Shown here one piece after another: positions 1 through 11,136 of a stretch of 64,000 bases of DNA. The stretch lies in contig NC_092650.1 of assembly GCF_032118995.1 (NCBI RefSeq), forward strand, positions 21,514,501-21,578,500, written 5' to 3'. Position 1 is the first letter of the stretch, and each line of letters starts with the position of its first letter. The DNA is from Asterias amurensis. Lineage: Eukaryota; Echinodermata; Asteroidea; Forcipulatida; Asteriidae. Below the pieces are notes generated by a model that was given only the letters and a program-made list of their open reading frames with translations, searched no databases and had not been told where the DNA came from. A program made the position numbers and the translations under genes.

Positions 1-96
1 TTTAAATTGTCAAAGTTTTGTGATAGATCATTTTAGCCTACTTAATAACACTATGACTTCCCTTCAACCACCCCGCCTCCCCTTTGTCTCCCTATA

Positions 97-484
97 TTAA
101 AGGCAGTGGACACTATTGGTAATTACTCAAAATAATTATTATCATAAAACCTTTCTTAATTACAAGTAATGGGGAGAGGTTGGTAATATAAAACATTGTA
201 AGAAACGGCTCCCTCTGAAGTGACGTAGTTTTCGAGAAAGAAGTAATTTTCCACGAATTTGATTTCGAGACCTCAAGTTTAGAATTTGAGGTCTCGAAAT
301 CAAGCATATGAAAGCACACAACTTCGTGTGACAAGGGTGTTTTTTTTCTTGAATTATTATCTCACAACTTTGACGACTGATTGAGTTCAAATTTTCACAG
401 GTTTGTTATTTTATGCATATATTCAGGTACACCAAGTGAGAAGACTGGTCTTTGACAATTACCAATAGTGTACACTGCCTTTAA
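97..484. mobile_element. Foldback MITE, family A (TTAA-bounded)
   Basis: Starts TTAAAGGCAGTGGACACTAT and ends with the inverse (AGTGTACACTGCCTTTAA). A central pair GAGACCTCAAGTTTAG / TAGAATTTGAGGTCTC forms an inner hairpin. About ten copies of this family lie in the window. A TTAA target duplication is compatible with a piggyBac-type transposase, which is inference. Confidence 0.85.
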
Positions 485-956
485 TTTACCACTTTTTTTC
501 TTTGTGCTTTCTGTAACTCCATTTATGTGTTTCCAATTCTGCTTATGTTACACTTACATACATGTAGTTACCCATTTATGTTTGTTGTGTTGTCATTTAG
601 CCTTTGAGAAAGACTCTGTTAGGCTGTTAACTATTGTTTGCGTTTGGAAATGTTTTGCATTTTATCATTGGATCAATTCAATCAGATTTTTTACTCCTCA
701 GTAATTAATTGTATCCTTTTATAACTGAATTAGATTATAATTTAAAAATTGATTGAACTCTTTACTTGCTAGCTGAGTTATTTAGATTTACATTAAATTG
801 TCTACAAACTATGTTTTCTAAGCTTTTATCCACAAGTGCCGTATCTTTGTTTAAGTGTGTTCAGCAGCTCTAGAGCATTACCTGCATGTTTTTAGGATGC
901 TTTAGAAAATGTTGGCATAATTATTGTTATTCATTTTGGTTTATACTCATTATACA
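485..956. other. Unassigned AT-rich intronic or upstream DNA
   Basis: No coding exon, RNA gene or recognisable repeat could be supported here. Confidence 0.5.
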
Positions 957-1112
957 CTGATGTGTGTTAGCACTGTACCATGGAGGAAGAACTCAGTACT
1001 TCTCTGAGTTCTGTGAAAAAAAATCACAGGCGTGTTACTCGAGTGGGATTCAAACCCACGACCCTTGTAATTCTAGAGCAGTGTCTCACCACCGAGATTG
1101 CCCGGTAGAGCT
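957..1112 (-). repeat. tRNA-like element fragment (foldback family with captured tRNA)
   Basis: Read on the minus strand, it contains a box-B-like sequence GGGTTTGAATCCC and an acceptor-like GAGTAACACGCC. The + strand start TGTGTGTTAGCACTGTA recurs at 35.4, 36.7, 39.6 and 50.7 kb. Confidence 0.6.
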
Positions 1113-1251
1113 AGAGGCATTTCGAATCCTATGTTTTAGCAACAATTTAATAGATTGTTATTGGATTAATTATTGAATACGAGAGAAGATGGTACACACA
1201 ACCGTGATATTACATACAGTGTAACAGTCGGTTTTGTGTTGAATCTTCCAG

Positions 1252-4200
1252 TTTAAACGTGCCATGGCACTCACTGCCCTGGCTTTTTGTCTACGGAAGT
1301 GGGTTTTCCTACGAGGTGATAATTCAATGAGTGCATCGGAAGCAAGGGAACTGTTTTTTGACAGCCTCAAGGAAGCCAAGGAAATATTTGAGGAGGTAAG
1401 TACATTACTTATATAAAATGTCCATAAGGTCAAGTAATAAAAGAAACATGTTTAGCGCCCCCGCCTGCTTTCTTTTTACAGGCCGCCTCCTTTTTTCTTT
1501 TTCTTTTCTTCTTTTTTATGCACATGTTTTTATGATTTTTTTTCCCAATTTTTTTTTCCCAATATTTTTTATGAAAACATTTTTTTTAAACAATCTCAGC
1601 TAAAACAATCTCAATGTCTTGTCTGAATGTCTTGACCAAAATGTATCATTTTGAGCAGTAGTAAAAAACAATGGATGTTTGACATTTTAAAAAGAATGGC
1701 GGCCTACTTGAAATAAAAAATAAAAAGCCCCCCCTTTCTTTTTTTTAAAAACCTGGACTCTAAACATGTTTCTTTTTTTTACTTGCCTAAAAACTCAAAT
1801 AAAATGTCCTCAAATGAATTCAAAATTAGCAGAAGTGGCAAATTGAAATGTTTTGGTTATTGATTATTGATAGACTAGTAGTTTGCCTTTGTCTTGCCTA
1901 TTGCCTCCACCACATTTTAAAACGAAATTCCTGAGGTTCGTTAAAAAGTATTCAACTCAGTTATTTGAGATCATAAAAAGGGATGGAATGTTAAATGAAC
2001 TTTCATATCTGCTCATAGAGAGCTGCATTGTGAGTGTAGCTGTCTCTCCCCTGCTTTTATTACTTACTTTTGGTCTATAAATTTGTAAAGGGAATCACTA
2101 AAATGGTCTTAAAAAGACTGAAATATTGCTTTTTTAAAGGGTCTGGGTACTTTTTGTAGGCCTCAAAACACTATGTCCACTCACACAACTTGAAGATATT
2201 GGTGGTAGAAAGCTTCCCTTAAAATATTATATGCTGAGGTGCTGTAGTATTTGAGAAATGAGTGTTAAAACAAGTCACACACAAAAAAAATTCTCAGTGA
2301 GACGAAAATTATTTTAGCATGTAAAACGTATTTTTGTGACGTTGTTTATATACTCATTTCTCAAAAACAACAGCACCTCAGCAATTCAAATTTTAAGGGA
2401 AGCTTTTTTCAACTAATATTATCTTCAATCGGTTTAAGTTTAATGTAAATCTGTGGACATTGTGTTTTGAGTTACAAAAATAAACCCAAGTGTGCATAAT
2501 ATAAAAACAATATTATATAAAAAGAAAAGAAAATTTTGAAAATAAATGCAGGTGCCTGTCTTTGTTATATTGGAAAGAAATTGATGCTGGTTCAAAGTTG
2601 CTATATTTTGATCATTTTGATGGCTAGGATTTGAAACTTTGCATGGTGGAAATACGATATAGAAAGGTTTGCGGTAACACCATGTAATGACTATCTCTAA
2701 TGAGTTGGGGTGGTTCTGGTTCATGAAAAGAACCGTTGGTTTGAACTCGACGTTTCGATCAGTATGCTCTGATTGTCTTCTGGTTCTTTTGAGAACCATC
2801 CCAACTCATTAGAGATTACATTGTGTTACCGCAAACCTTTCTATATAATGACTTGGGGTGGTTCTGGTTCATGAAAAGAACCGTTGGTTTGAACTTGACG
2901 TTTCGATCAGTATGCTCTGATCGTCTTCTGGTTCTTTTGAGAACCATCCCAACTCATTAGAGATTACATTGTGTTACCGCAAACCTTTCTATATCATTTT
3001 GATGGCGATGCTTGTATATATTCCCAGGTCAAAATTCCAGTTGAACCTAGTTAACTGGTGTCAACTGGTTCAACTGGATAGTGACCAAACTCGTCCATTT
3101 TCCATATTAACCAACTGGTTTGGACTAGGTTTAACTGAGTTCAACTAGGTTGAAATTATAAACCAGTAGGTTTCTGTCCATTTTCCATATTAAACCAACT
3201 GGTATTAACTGTGTTTAACTAGTTTATCAACTGGTTTTCAACTAGTTCCAGTTAAACCCAGTTTAACTAGGTTCAACTGGAATTTTGACCTGGGTTTTTG
3301 GTTTATTTTTGCCAGTTGGGAGACCAAGAACATATTGGAGGGTGCATCATGACGGAAGCCATGTTACGCAGGGATGATAATAAACAAGTAGGCTTAAAGG
3401 TAAGAACCCGTGGCTAAACTTGGACCTTTCAAGGTAATCAATATGGATGTTGGGCGCTATCGGTCAATCTGCGCGATCAACCGATCGCGCTGCGCTATCG
3501 ACCGATCGCGCTGCGCTATTGAAATATCTATTGGTCGCGCAGCAATTGGTCGATCGCGCAAAACTTTTCCTGCACTATCGGTCGATCGCGCAAACCCATT
3601 CCTGCACGGTCGGTAGATCGCGCAAAGCCTTTCCTGCGTGATCGGCTGATCACAGGAAAAATACTCGTAGCTTGATCGGTCAATCGCGCAAAGATGTTCA
3701 TTGCGCGATCGACTGATTGTTGCGCGATCGAACGATTGTTGCGCAATCGACCGATTGCTGCGCGGCCAAATTGATCTTTCAATAGCGCAGCGCGATCGAC
3801 CGATCGCGCAGATTGACCGATCGCGCCCAACATGGACAAGGTATATGTACTTGAGTTAGGGTAGGCTGGGTTGGAGTAGGGTGGGTTGGCTGAAGTAAGG
3901 TGGGCAGGGAAACAATGTGGATAGGGTACATGGGATATGGGTGGGTGCAGCAAGGTGGCGAGGGTACGGGTGGGTTGGGGTTGGTGGTAGTTGGATTAGA
4001 CAATCTCTAAAAAGAGTAAAGATTGAGTTACCTCTGTGTCTGCAAGTCGTTGTGAAAGACCTACAACGAATACCAGGTTTTTCTGAACCACTCTGTAACA
4101 ACAAAAATAAACTGATTATTTTTATTTCTATAACGTCGACTTGAGCGGTCGAAAGTCTTCGCTGCGGCTAACATACAACAATAACTGACACAATAAAATA

Positions 4201-6157
4201 AATAACTGTCTTGAAGCAAAATGTCAACGTTATATGGATAATGGTTTATTCTGATTCCTTATTCTCTCTTGTCGGTTAACTCCTTTTAATGATTCTCTTT
4301 AATTCCTTCTCTTTATTTGACAGTAATCAAGCCCTGAGTTCACAATTACTGACCTGTTCTCTGGAAAAGTTCCTTCCTCACAGCCCGCCAAATCACTTCT
4401 AACAACGCAGCCTAAAAATGCCCACTGCTACTGCCTGTGGTCAGCACATGCTGTCCATGTGATCCCCACGCGGGGAACACGCATCATGCACACACCGTTC
4501 ATGTGCCCATCACTGCTGGCAAGAGGTCGGGAAATAGACCAACAATTGCGCCCCTATGCGACTGTTTCGCCACACTATATATTCATTTTAAAAGTCTAAA
4601 AATGGATATGTATTTGTTTGTACTTGTTTTATGCCTCTGAAGAAGGTCCGGATTGGATCGAAAGCTAAGGCCATCTACCCTATTCATTATTCATTTTAAA
4701 AGTCTGTCGAAAAAGAGTACTTTTTGCCATAAAGAACTTTGTAAAATGTATACTTGAGTTTACCTGTCAATATTTGGTGAATGTTCTTCTGTCTTGTAGT
4801 TGTACAAAGAGGCTGAAGAGATAATTATGCAGTCCTGTGGCGAGATGAGCATCATGGGATCACGCATTGTCATCAACATGGCCATCCTTTTTGAAGAGAT
4901 GGGGCGACATGAAGAAGCTTACGACTATTGGCAACGAGGAAAATTATCCAAAATAATGGTGAGCTGGAATGAAGCATTGTACAACACATAAAACATTGGC
5001 TTATTGTAACTTAATGGTTGAGAAGTTTTTAAACTCTCCTCACCTTGTTTACATCCCATATGTTAAAGACACTGGGTCGATTTCACCAAATTCTTCTTAA
5101 CTTAGGATTAATCCTAGGACTTGGGACGAGTTAAGTTCCGTATCCAAATACGTAGGACGCACTGAACCCATCCTAAGTTAGGACGGGTTATACTCGTCCT
5201 AACTCGAGATAGGATTGATCCTAGCATTTCCTGAAATCGGCTGCTGGACACTATTGGTAATTGTCAAAGACTAGCCTTCTCACTTGGTGTATCTCAACAT
5301 TTGCATCAAATAACAAACCTGTGAAAATTTGAACTCAGTTGAGAAAGTAATGGAAGAAAAAACATCCTTGTCCGTGAAGTTAAATGCTTTCAGATGCTTG
5401 ATTTCGGGACCTCAAAATCAAATTCTGAGGTCTCAAAATTAAATTCAAATATTTAGTGAGAAATTACTTCTTCCTCAAAAACTATGTTTCTTCAGAGGGA
5501 GCCAGTTCTCACAATGTTTTGTACTATCAACAGCTCTGTATTGCTTGTAACCAAATAAGTTTTTATGCTAATAGTGAGTAACTACCAATAAAGTCCAGGG
5601 GTGGATTTCACAAAGAGTTAGAACTAGTCTTATCTCAAGTTAGGATCAGTTACTCGTCCTAACTTAGGACTATCCATGCAATTTGTATATCTCCTAGGAC
5701 AAGTCCTAACTCTTTGTGAAATCGACCCCTGTGCCTTTAAAACATGACCATGTGATCTCCTCTTGAATCAGAACTAATTAAACTGTCTCAGGTATTTATA
5801 TGAAGTCGAAAATCATAATATACAAAAGAAAGTATTAGTCTATTTTTTTATTGAGTGTGAAATTTAGTTTACAAATTCTCCTGCTCTGCAGACATGTAAC
5901 AAATCTACAGTAAACAAACTGTAGCACATTTTCCGTTACATGCATCTTCACTTTCATCAACATTGTGAAGTCATAAAAATTAATGGTTAAATTTGACTTT
6001 TCCCCTTCATTTATCTTTTCAGCTGAAGGGTATTGATCATCCATCAACGCAGCGTGTCCTCAACTCATTGAATCAACCCAGGATGAAAAGAGTCGCTGAA
6101 AAACGGCTGGCTGATGAAAAGCTTTTACTTGAAGCTAGGGATTCAGAGTTGTCTTAA
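1252..6157 (+). CDS. TPR-repeat protein, C-terminal four exons (5' part outside window)
   Basis: Four exons join in phase 0 with canonical splice sites: 1252-1395, 3316-3399, 4800-4958 and 6023-6157 (TAA at 6155-6157). Together they encode 140 residues. The protein is helical and TPR-like. Exon 2 begins LGDQEHIGGC, exon 3 holds a TPR-type helix pair (KEAEEI...NMAILFEEMGRHEEAYDYW), and the last exon starts with a GIDHPSTQRVLNSL turn typical of kinesin-light-chain-type TPRs. Such repeats are protein-protein scaffolds; no catalytic residue is visible. The first exon opens without a break from its acceptor, so upstream exons must lie before the window. A charged tail (MKRVAEKR...) ends the protein. 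I cannot assign the family; TTC19-like and kinesin-light-chain-like proteins were considered and neither matches well. The last exon is followed by degenerate tandem copies of itself (see 6061-6433). Confidence 0.65.
1396..2137. other. Intron DNA, T-rich, nothing assigned
   Basis: Poly-T and pyrimidine-rich runs fill 1490-1780. No supported exon or repeat family. Confidence 0.5.
2138..2412. mobile_element. Foldback element, family F
   Basis: GGTACTTTTTGTAGG opens the element. Inverted arms GAAAGCTTCCCTTAAAAT... / ...ATTTTAAGGGAAGCTTTTT and GCTGAGGTGCTGTAG / CAGCACCTCAGC are clear. A second copy is at 31677-31972. Confidence 0.75.
2645..2998. repeat. Two adjacent copies of palindrome family H
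   Basis: Sequence around GACGTTTCGATCAGTATGCT is present twice (about 2750 and 2899), each bounded by GGTTTGCGGTAACAC or its inverse. The copies are nearly identical, indicating a recent local duplication. The full palindrome is at 11137-11375. Confidence 0.75.
3023..3294. mobile_element. Foldback element built from an AACTGG/CCAGTT word
   Basis: Terminal inverted repeats are perfect over at least 32 bp, starting CCCAGGTCAAAATTCCAGTT. The 272-bp interior is almost wholly iterations of AACTGGTT / AACTAGGTTTAACT in both directions. It lies 21 bp upstream of the second TPR exon. Confidence 0.8.
3443..3834. mobile_element. Foldback element rich in CGATCG (GATCGGTCGATCGCGC word)
   Basis: Arms ATGTTGGGCGCTATCGGTCA (3447 onward) and its inverse near 3813-3833 pair over about 60 bp. 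The interior repeats variants of CGATCG + GCGC on both strands, with spacer words such as TTTCCTGC. It lies in the TPR gene intron. Confidence 0.8.
3836..4799. other. Intron remainder, GGGTGGGTTGG-rich then unassigned
   Basis: 3840-3990 is rich in GGGTGGGTTGG and GGGTA words. TATTCATTTTAAAAGTCT occurs at about 4570 and about 4688. No gene could be supported. Confidence 0.45.
5068..5732. mobile_element. GGACTAGTCC foldback (family D) region carrying a family A insertion
   Basis: 5068-5240 and 5602-5732 each carry GATTTCACAAA(G)-type ends with AGTTAGGAC / GTCCTAACT arms. Between them, about 5245-5593, sits a degenerate family A copy (GGACACTATTGGTAATTGTC). Other family D copies: 12243, 19300, 38447, 42852. 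Confidence 0.7.
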
Positions 6158-6433
6158 ACTCATTGAATCAACCCAGGATGAAAAGAGTCGCTGCAAGACG
6201 GCTGGCCAAAGAAAAGCTTTTACTTGAAGCTAGGGATTCGGAGTTGTCTTCAACTCATTGAATGAACCCAGGATGAAAAGAGTCGCTGAAAAACGGACGA
6301 AAGAAAAGGTTTTACTTGAAGCTAGGGACACGGATTTGTCTTCAACTCATTGAATCAACCAAGGATGAAAAGATTTGCTGACAACGGACGAAAGAAAAGG
6401 TTTTACTTGAAGCTAGGGACACGGATTTGTCTT
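6061..6433 (+). repeat. Tandem copies of the TPR gene's terminal coding segment
   Basis: Four head-to-tail units of 95, 95, 92 and about 91 bp begin at 6061, 6156, 6251 and 6343, each starting [C/A]AACTCATTGAAT. Unit 1 is the coding end of the last exon. Units 2-4 lie after the stop and would be 3' UTR. Because 95 is not a multiple of 3, the units are read in shifted frames. Units 3 and 4 share GGACACGGATTTG, so they are the youngest pair. Confidence 0.85.
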
Positions 6434-6474
6434 AATTTCATCAGTGTAATGCTGCTTTATTAAAGGAAAGGTCC

Positions 6475-6676
6475 AATAAAGGTTACATGTGAAAGTTTTA
6501 GCTGAATCAGTGTCTATTTGAGACGACTGCAAAACAAAACTCTCAAACTATTTTGCTGAGAACATTGAATCTTTGTTTACCATGTGACTGGGTACCAACC
6601 GCACCTTTGGCCATCTCTGAAATTTGTAGGAAAGCTTTAGCTGAATTTATTATGTCTTTTGTCTTTCTGAAATAAA
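6475..6676 (+). promoter_or_regulatory. Candidate polyadenylation signals of the TPR gene
   Basis: AATAAA hexamers occur at 6475-6480 and 6671-6676, about 320 and 515 bp after the stop codon. No cleavage site can be proved from sequence alone. Confidence 0.35.
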
Positions 6677-6766
6677 CATCCTTTCTTTGTATTGAGAAAA
6701 TTAAATATAGGTTTTAAAATATACTGTAGTTGTATCACTGAAATTATAGAATAAGATTTTTTTATT

Positions 6767-7143
6767 TTAAAGACACTGGACACTATTGGTAATTGTCAAC
6801 GACCAGTCTTCTCACTTGGTGTATCTCAACATAACAAACCTGTGAAAATTTGAGCCCAATCGGTCGTCGAAGTTGCGAGATAATAATGAAAGAAGAAAAA
6901 AACCTTGTCACACGAAGTTGTGTGCTTTAAGATGCTTGATTTCGAGACCTCAAATTCTAAACCTGAGGTCTCGAAATCAAATTCGTGGAAAATTACTTCT
7001 TTCTTGAAAAACTACATCACTTCAGAGGGAGCTGTTTCTCACAATGTTTTATACCATCAACCTCTCCCTATTACTCATTACCAAGTAAGGTGTTATGCTA
7101 ATAATTATTTTGAGTAATTACTAATAGTGTCCACTGCCTTTAA
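6767..7143. mobile_element. Foldback MITE, family A
   Basis: TTAAAGACACTGGACACT opens it and GTCCACTGCCTTTAA closes it. The terminal TTAA is shared with the family B element that follows directly. Confidence 0.85.
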
Positions 7144-7505
7144 AGGGAAGGTTCACGTTTGGTAATTACTCAAAACAAATATTAACTTAAAAACTGACTT
7201 GGTAACGAGCATTGGAGTTCTGTTGATAATATAAAACATTGTGGGAAACGACTCGCTCTGAAGTAACGTAGTTTTTGAGAAAGAGGTAATTTCTCACTAA
7301 AATAATAAAAGACTTCTAGCTAGAAGTCTTTTATTCTTATCTGAAAGCACACACTCGTCCAACAAGGGTGTTTTTTCTTTCATCATTTTCTCGCAACTTC
7401 GTTGACCAATTAAGCCCAAATTTTCACAGGCTTGTTATTTTATGGTTATGATGGGATAGTGAGAAAACTGGTCTTTGACAATTACTAAACGTGTACCTTC
7501 CCTTT
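7140..7505. mobile_element. Foldback MITE, family B (TTAA-bounded)
   Basis: TTAAAGGGAAGGTTCACGTT to AACGTGTACCTTCCCTTT. The centre is a perfect hairpin, AAAAGACTTCTAGCTAGAAGTCTTTT (7307-7332). Other copies: 11829, 22583, 30594 and a degenerate one near 48180. Confidence 0.85.
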
Positions 7506-7714
7506 GTATTATGTGTGGTAACCATACTTAATTAATGGCATGATGTCAACTTACTTGGTCAGAAGGACAGCAGCTGTTAGCAGTATACCAAAATGGTAAT
7601 GCATTTTGAAAATCATTTTGTAGGGACCGCCTCCTTGTTAGATAAAAATATAAGCCAATATAAACCACAAGGGAAACTGACTGGGTAAATTTGTAAATGA
7701 TTTTTGGGGTTGAA

Positions 7715-7818
7715 CAAAGAATTGACTAGAGTGGGATTCGAACCAACGACCTCCGGCGCGTTAATCCGGAGGTCGTTGGTTCGAATCCCACTCTATAGTC
7801 AATTCTTTGTTCAACCCT
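7715..7818. repeat. Perfect palindrome of a tRNA 3' half
   Basis: Two inverted copies of CCGGAGGTCGTTGGTTCGAA plus ATCCCACTCTA and TTGACTA / TAGTCAATTCTTTG meet at a short CGCGTTAAT centre. GGTTCGAATCC is a tRNA box B. The same 3' half occurs in the tRNA-Asn-like sequence at 34804-34876. Confidence 0.85.
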
Positions 7819-9120
7819 AAAAATCAAAAATATAAGCCTTCACACTAACCCACCAGTTTATCAACAGCGTAATGCTGGACCCCCCAGTGAGGAACAGCAG
7901 ATAGGGGAGTGATGTGGTTTTGTGTGTGGCCCACACCCAGTCATTTTCTGGATGACTGTGGGTGAGGAAACGCAATAAAATTACGATCACTCCATAACTG
8001 GCTGTTTCATCCTTATTTTCAGAACCCTCTTGCCCCCTTCACCTGGGCCCAGGGTTTACAATTTTACTTCCGTGCTTATGGAAGAAGATATCAGTGTTAT
8101 CTCCCAAAAATGTGAATCTGAGAAACAATGCTGTCAGATATGTTTCTCAGATTGTGTATAACAATTACGGAGTACAGAGTCTTCCAGGTGTGGACATAAC
8201 TGCTACGTATTTTCGACGATAACACTACCACAAAAGGCTACCACATGTTGACAATGAAATTTTCACAGGTTAATTTTACTGTGCATTCATTTAAACATTT
8301 GAACAATCCCTTTAAAGAAGTTGTCCACAAGTGTGGTTGTTTGACGTTGTTCACAAGTCTTGGGGGATTCTTTCTTTTGATGAGAGAAGTAAAGTTTTTG
8401 ATTGTGGTTTATTATGAGTTAACCATTAATTTTTCTGAGTATTCTTAAGGTAACGTTTTGAAGTATTCTATTATCATATTTATAAATTACATTCATATTT
8501 TATTTTGTGCATTGCATGTCCTTTCATTCTAGATACATTTTTGGATTTGGTATCTCAGGAATGTGTATAACTATTTGCCAACTTTTCATACAATTAAAGA
8601 TTGTAGATTAAAGAATAAACTTTGATCAAGAATTTTTATTTATATTGTGAAATCGATTAACTGCATGAGTTTTGAAGAAAAAAACAATTATTGTAAGAAT
8701 TTGAATAAAACTGAAATGGGTGTATCATTTTTACAAACGTTATTTGCATGGGGGTTCACATGCAGATGGGAGTACACATGCAGATGGGGGTTCACATTCG
8801 CATGGGGGTACACAGGCACATTTACTGAGCAAGTTTTTAACTGTAAAATTGGCCCAAAACAGGTCTCTTTGTTCTGTTTTAAGAGATGTTTCAATTGGTT
8901 TTGTCCACAAAAGCGAATCGTTCTCAATTTGTCAAAACACCAGTTCATACACGCAACCTTGTATATGCCTGAAACCGTGGACCTCCTAACTTTTTTTTGA
9001 AACAGCTCCCCACTGGTTTGGAAATCGTGTCGATTCGTGAACCGTGGACTCTATTGTCGGCTTTTGTTATAGGCCCCGGTTTGAATGTGTATCCCTACTC
9101 ACACAGTCAATGTGACGACC
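7819..9120. other. Intergenic DNA between convergent TPR and BOP1 genes
   Basis: 8080-8240 resembles the repeat seen at 43444-43830 (TGTTTCTCAGATTGTG). 8748-8819 is four tandem copies of an 18-bp unit ATGGGGGTTCACATGCAG. Nothing else could be assigned. Confidence 0.5.
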
Positions 9121-9366
9121 TGGGCCCAATTTCATAGAGCTGCTAAGCACAAAAATTTGCTTAGCATGAAATTGTTGTCTCAATAAAAACAGGGTTACCA
9201 ACCAAATTCCCACGTGATTTTCAGGATAAGCAAATAACAGCTGAATACCAGTAACAAGCAATATATGCAACAAATGGAAATGTGGTTGGTAACCCTGTTT
9301 TTATCAAGGAAGAAATTTCAATGCTAAACAAATTTTTGTGCTTATCAGGCCTATGAAATAGGGCCC
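9121..9366. mobile_element. Foldback MITE, family G (GGGCCCAATTTCAT)
   Basis: Starts TGGGCCCAATTTCATAGAGC and ends with its inverse (CCTATGAAATAGGGCCC). Inner arms CAGGGTTACCAACCA / TGGTTGGTAACCCTG. Related copies at 19443, 23866, 28947 and 47866. Confidence 0.8.
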
Positions 9367-9763
9367 TGTTAATATTATTTGTGAAGGTTTTCCCCTATTT
9401 TAAGTTTGTTTTCTCTGTTTATTCCACTGTAAAAATCTCAACGTCTTTTTAATGTTGTAAATGTTAAAAACTTTAGGGGCCCAGTGCCACAGTGTGTCTG
9501 TATTGTATTAACAGAATAGTATTCAAAGATATTATTTGTATATTTAAGTAAATAACAGGGTTCAGCTCTAAATATCAAAGATGAAATTTGTTTACCCGTT
9601 ATTAAAAATGAATGCCCAATCAACCCATACAGATGGGAGATGAAATTAAATGAACATTGGGATACATTTAAAAGGCCCAGATAAAGATATTGAATGAGTC
9701 TTTTTGATTGAGGATCTGTTTGATCATTCAATTTTTTTTAATGAGGCAGGCTTTAAATAGCAC

Positions 9764-9880
9764 TCCGCACTAAAAAATGACGTCACTCAGCTCAAAATAC
9801 CCGGCTGTCAGACAAACATTCCACTACATAGCGATCACGCCCTCATCACAAGCCACATGGCACTTGTAGTAGTGTAACAA
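9764..9880. repeat. Element containing TGACGTCA and ACCCGGCTGTCAGACAAACA
   Basis: CCGCACTAAAAAATGACGTCACTC followed by AAAATACCCGGCTGTCAGAC recurs at 56919-57045. It contains a consensus CRE-like palindrome TGACGTCA. Confidence 0.6.
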
Positions 9881-10597
9881 GAGTGTGAAATTTTGTACAT
9901 TTTTCTGAGATCGGGGTACCAAGTTTCTATTTTAGCATTAGTGCGAAGTGCTATTGAGTGAAGTTAGTGAAATTGGAAGGGAAAACCCATGACTAAGCAG
10001 TTTTTTTAACATTTTTTATGGAGTTCTTTGCCAGTGTAAACACAAACAGTGAAGCCACTGACAAAAGCAAGGACGGCAGTGTCAAGTTAAAATATTTTGG
10101 CAATACACCAAATACCTCAATAATGATTGCAATAATGATGGAGTTTTATACATTATGAGAGAAGTATTAAAAACACATATTTAAACAGAGTTTGTTCAAA
10201 CCTGAAAGACGGCAACAGACAAACATTACTTCAATTTCCAACTCCTCCTGCGAGTTTTTATTTGTAAAATGTACGTGTATTGAATTTTAGCAACAACGAT
10301 GTAAATAACTTATTTTTGTAGTATAAACCTCACACACAGTTCCTGGTCAATTGATTGTTGAAAAATATCTCGTGTTTCATCCTTAAAATTGTTAAGTTTG
10401 TTGTGAAATTCGGAGTAAAATTCAACAAAAAATTCAAATGACAAGGATCTATGTGTGATGAGTTAGGATATAAAACAAATAGTGAATGCATTATCATGTA
10501 GTTAAAACACTCGGTGAAGTTCGGCTTTTCCATTTCACTCAGCGAGTGTTTGTCAACTTATAATTCAGGATGCCAACTTTATGACACTTAAAGGAAC

Positions 10598-10968
10598 ACG
10601 TTGCCTTGGATCGGACGAGTTGGATTATAAAAAAGCGTTTGTAACCGTTTGTTATAAAATGCATATGGTTAGAAAGATAATTTAAAAGTAGAATACAATG
10701 ATCCACACAAGTTTGCCTCGAAACTGCGTGGTTTTCTTTTTACTGTGCGAACTAACACGGTCGGCCATTTATGGGAGTCAAAAATTTGACTCCCATAAAT
10801 GGCCGACCGTGTTAGTCGGCGAGGTAAAAGGAAAACCGTGCAATTTCCAGGCATGTTTGTGTGGATCATTGTATTCTACTTTTACAGCATCTTTCTACCC
10901 AAATGCATATTATAACAAACGCTTTTCAAAGACCAACTCGACCGATCCAAGGCAACGTGTTCCTTGAA
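10598..10968. mobile_element. Long palindrome (about 370 bp) with perfect core
   Basis: GGAACACGTTGCCTTGGATC opens and GATCCAAGGCAACGTGTTCC closes. Arms also share CAATGATCCACACAA / TGTGTGGATCATTG. The centre, about 10757-10815, is a perfect palindrome through GGGAGTCAAAAATTTGACTC. A half copy is at about 50010-50165. Confidence 0.85.
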
Positions 10969-11136
10969 CTAGGTCATATGCAAATCAGGTTAAGTTTATG
11001 GTTGTAGTGTTTGAGCAAACAGAGACTGAACTAAAATTATAATTCTGTATTCATTAAAAAAAATTAAATATAGATAAAAACAATTGGATTCCTCGAGTAG
11101 TGATTGACTCTGTGCTTTGGAACACTTTTTAGTTTA

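Noticed and set aside
4600..4720. A GAAGAAGGTCCGGATTGGAT CGAAAGC phrase suggesting a retroelement body
   Set aside because: Too short and isolated to assign to any element.
9067..9273. Short minus-strand frame near 9.1 kb
   Set aside because: It lies inside a family G foldback element and has no homology I recognise.
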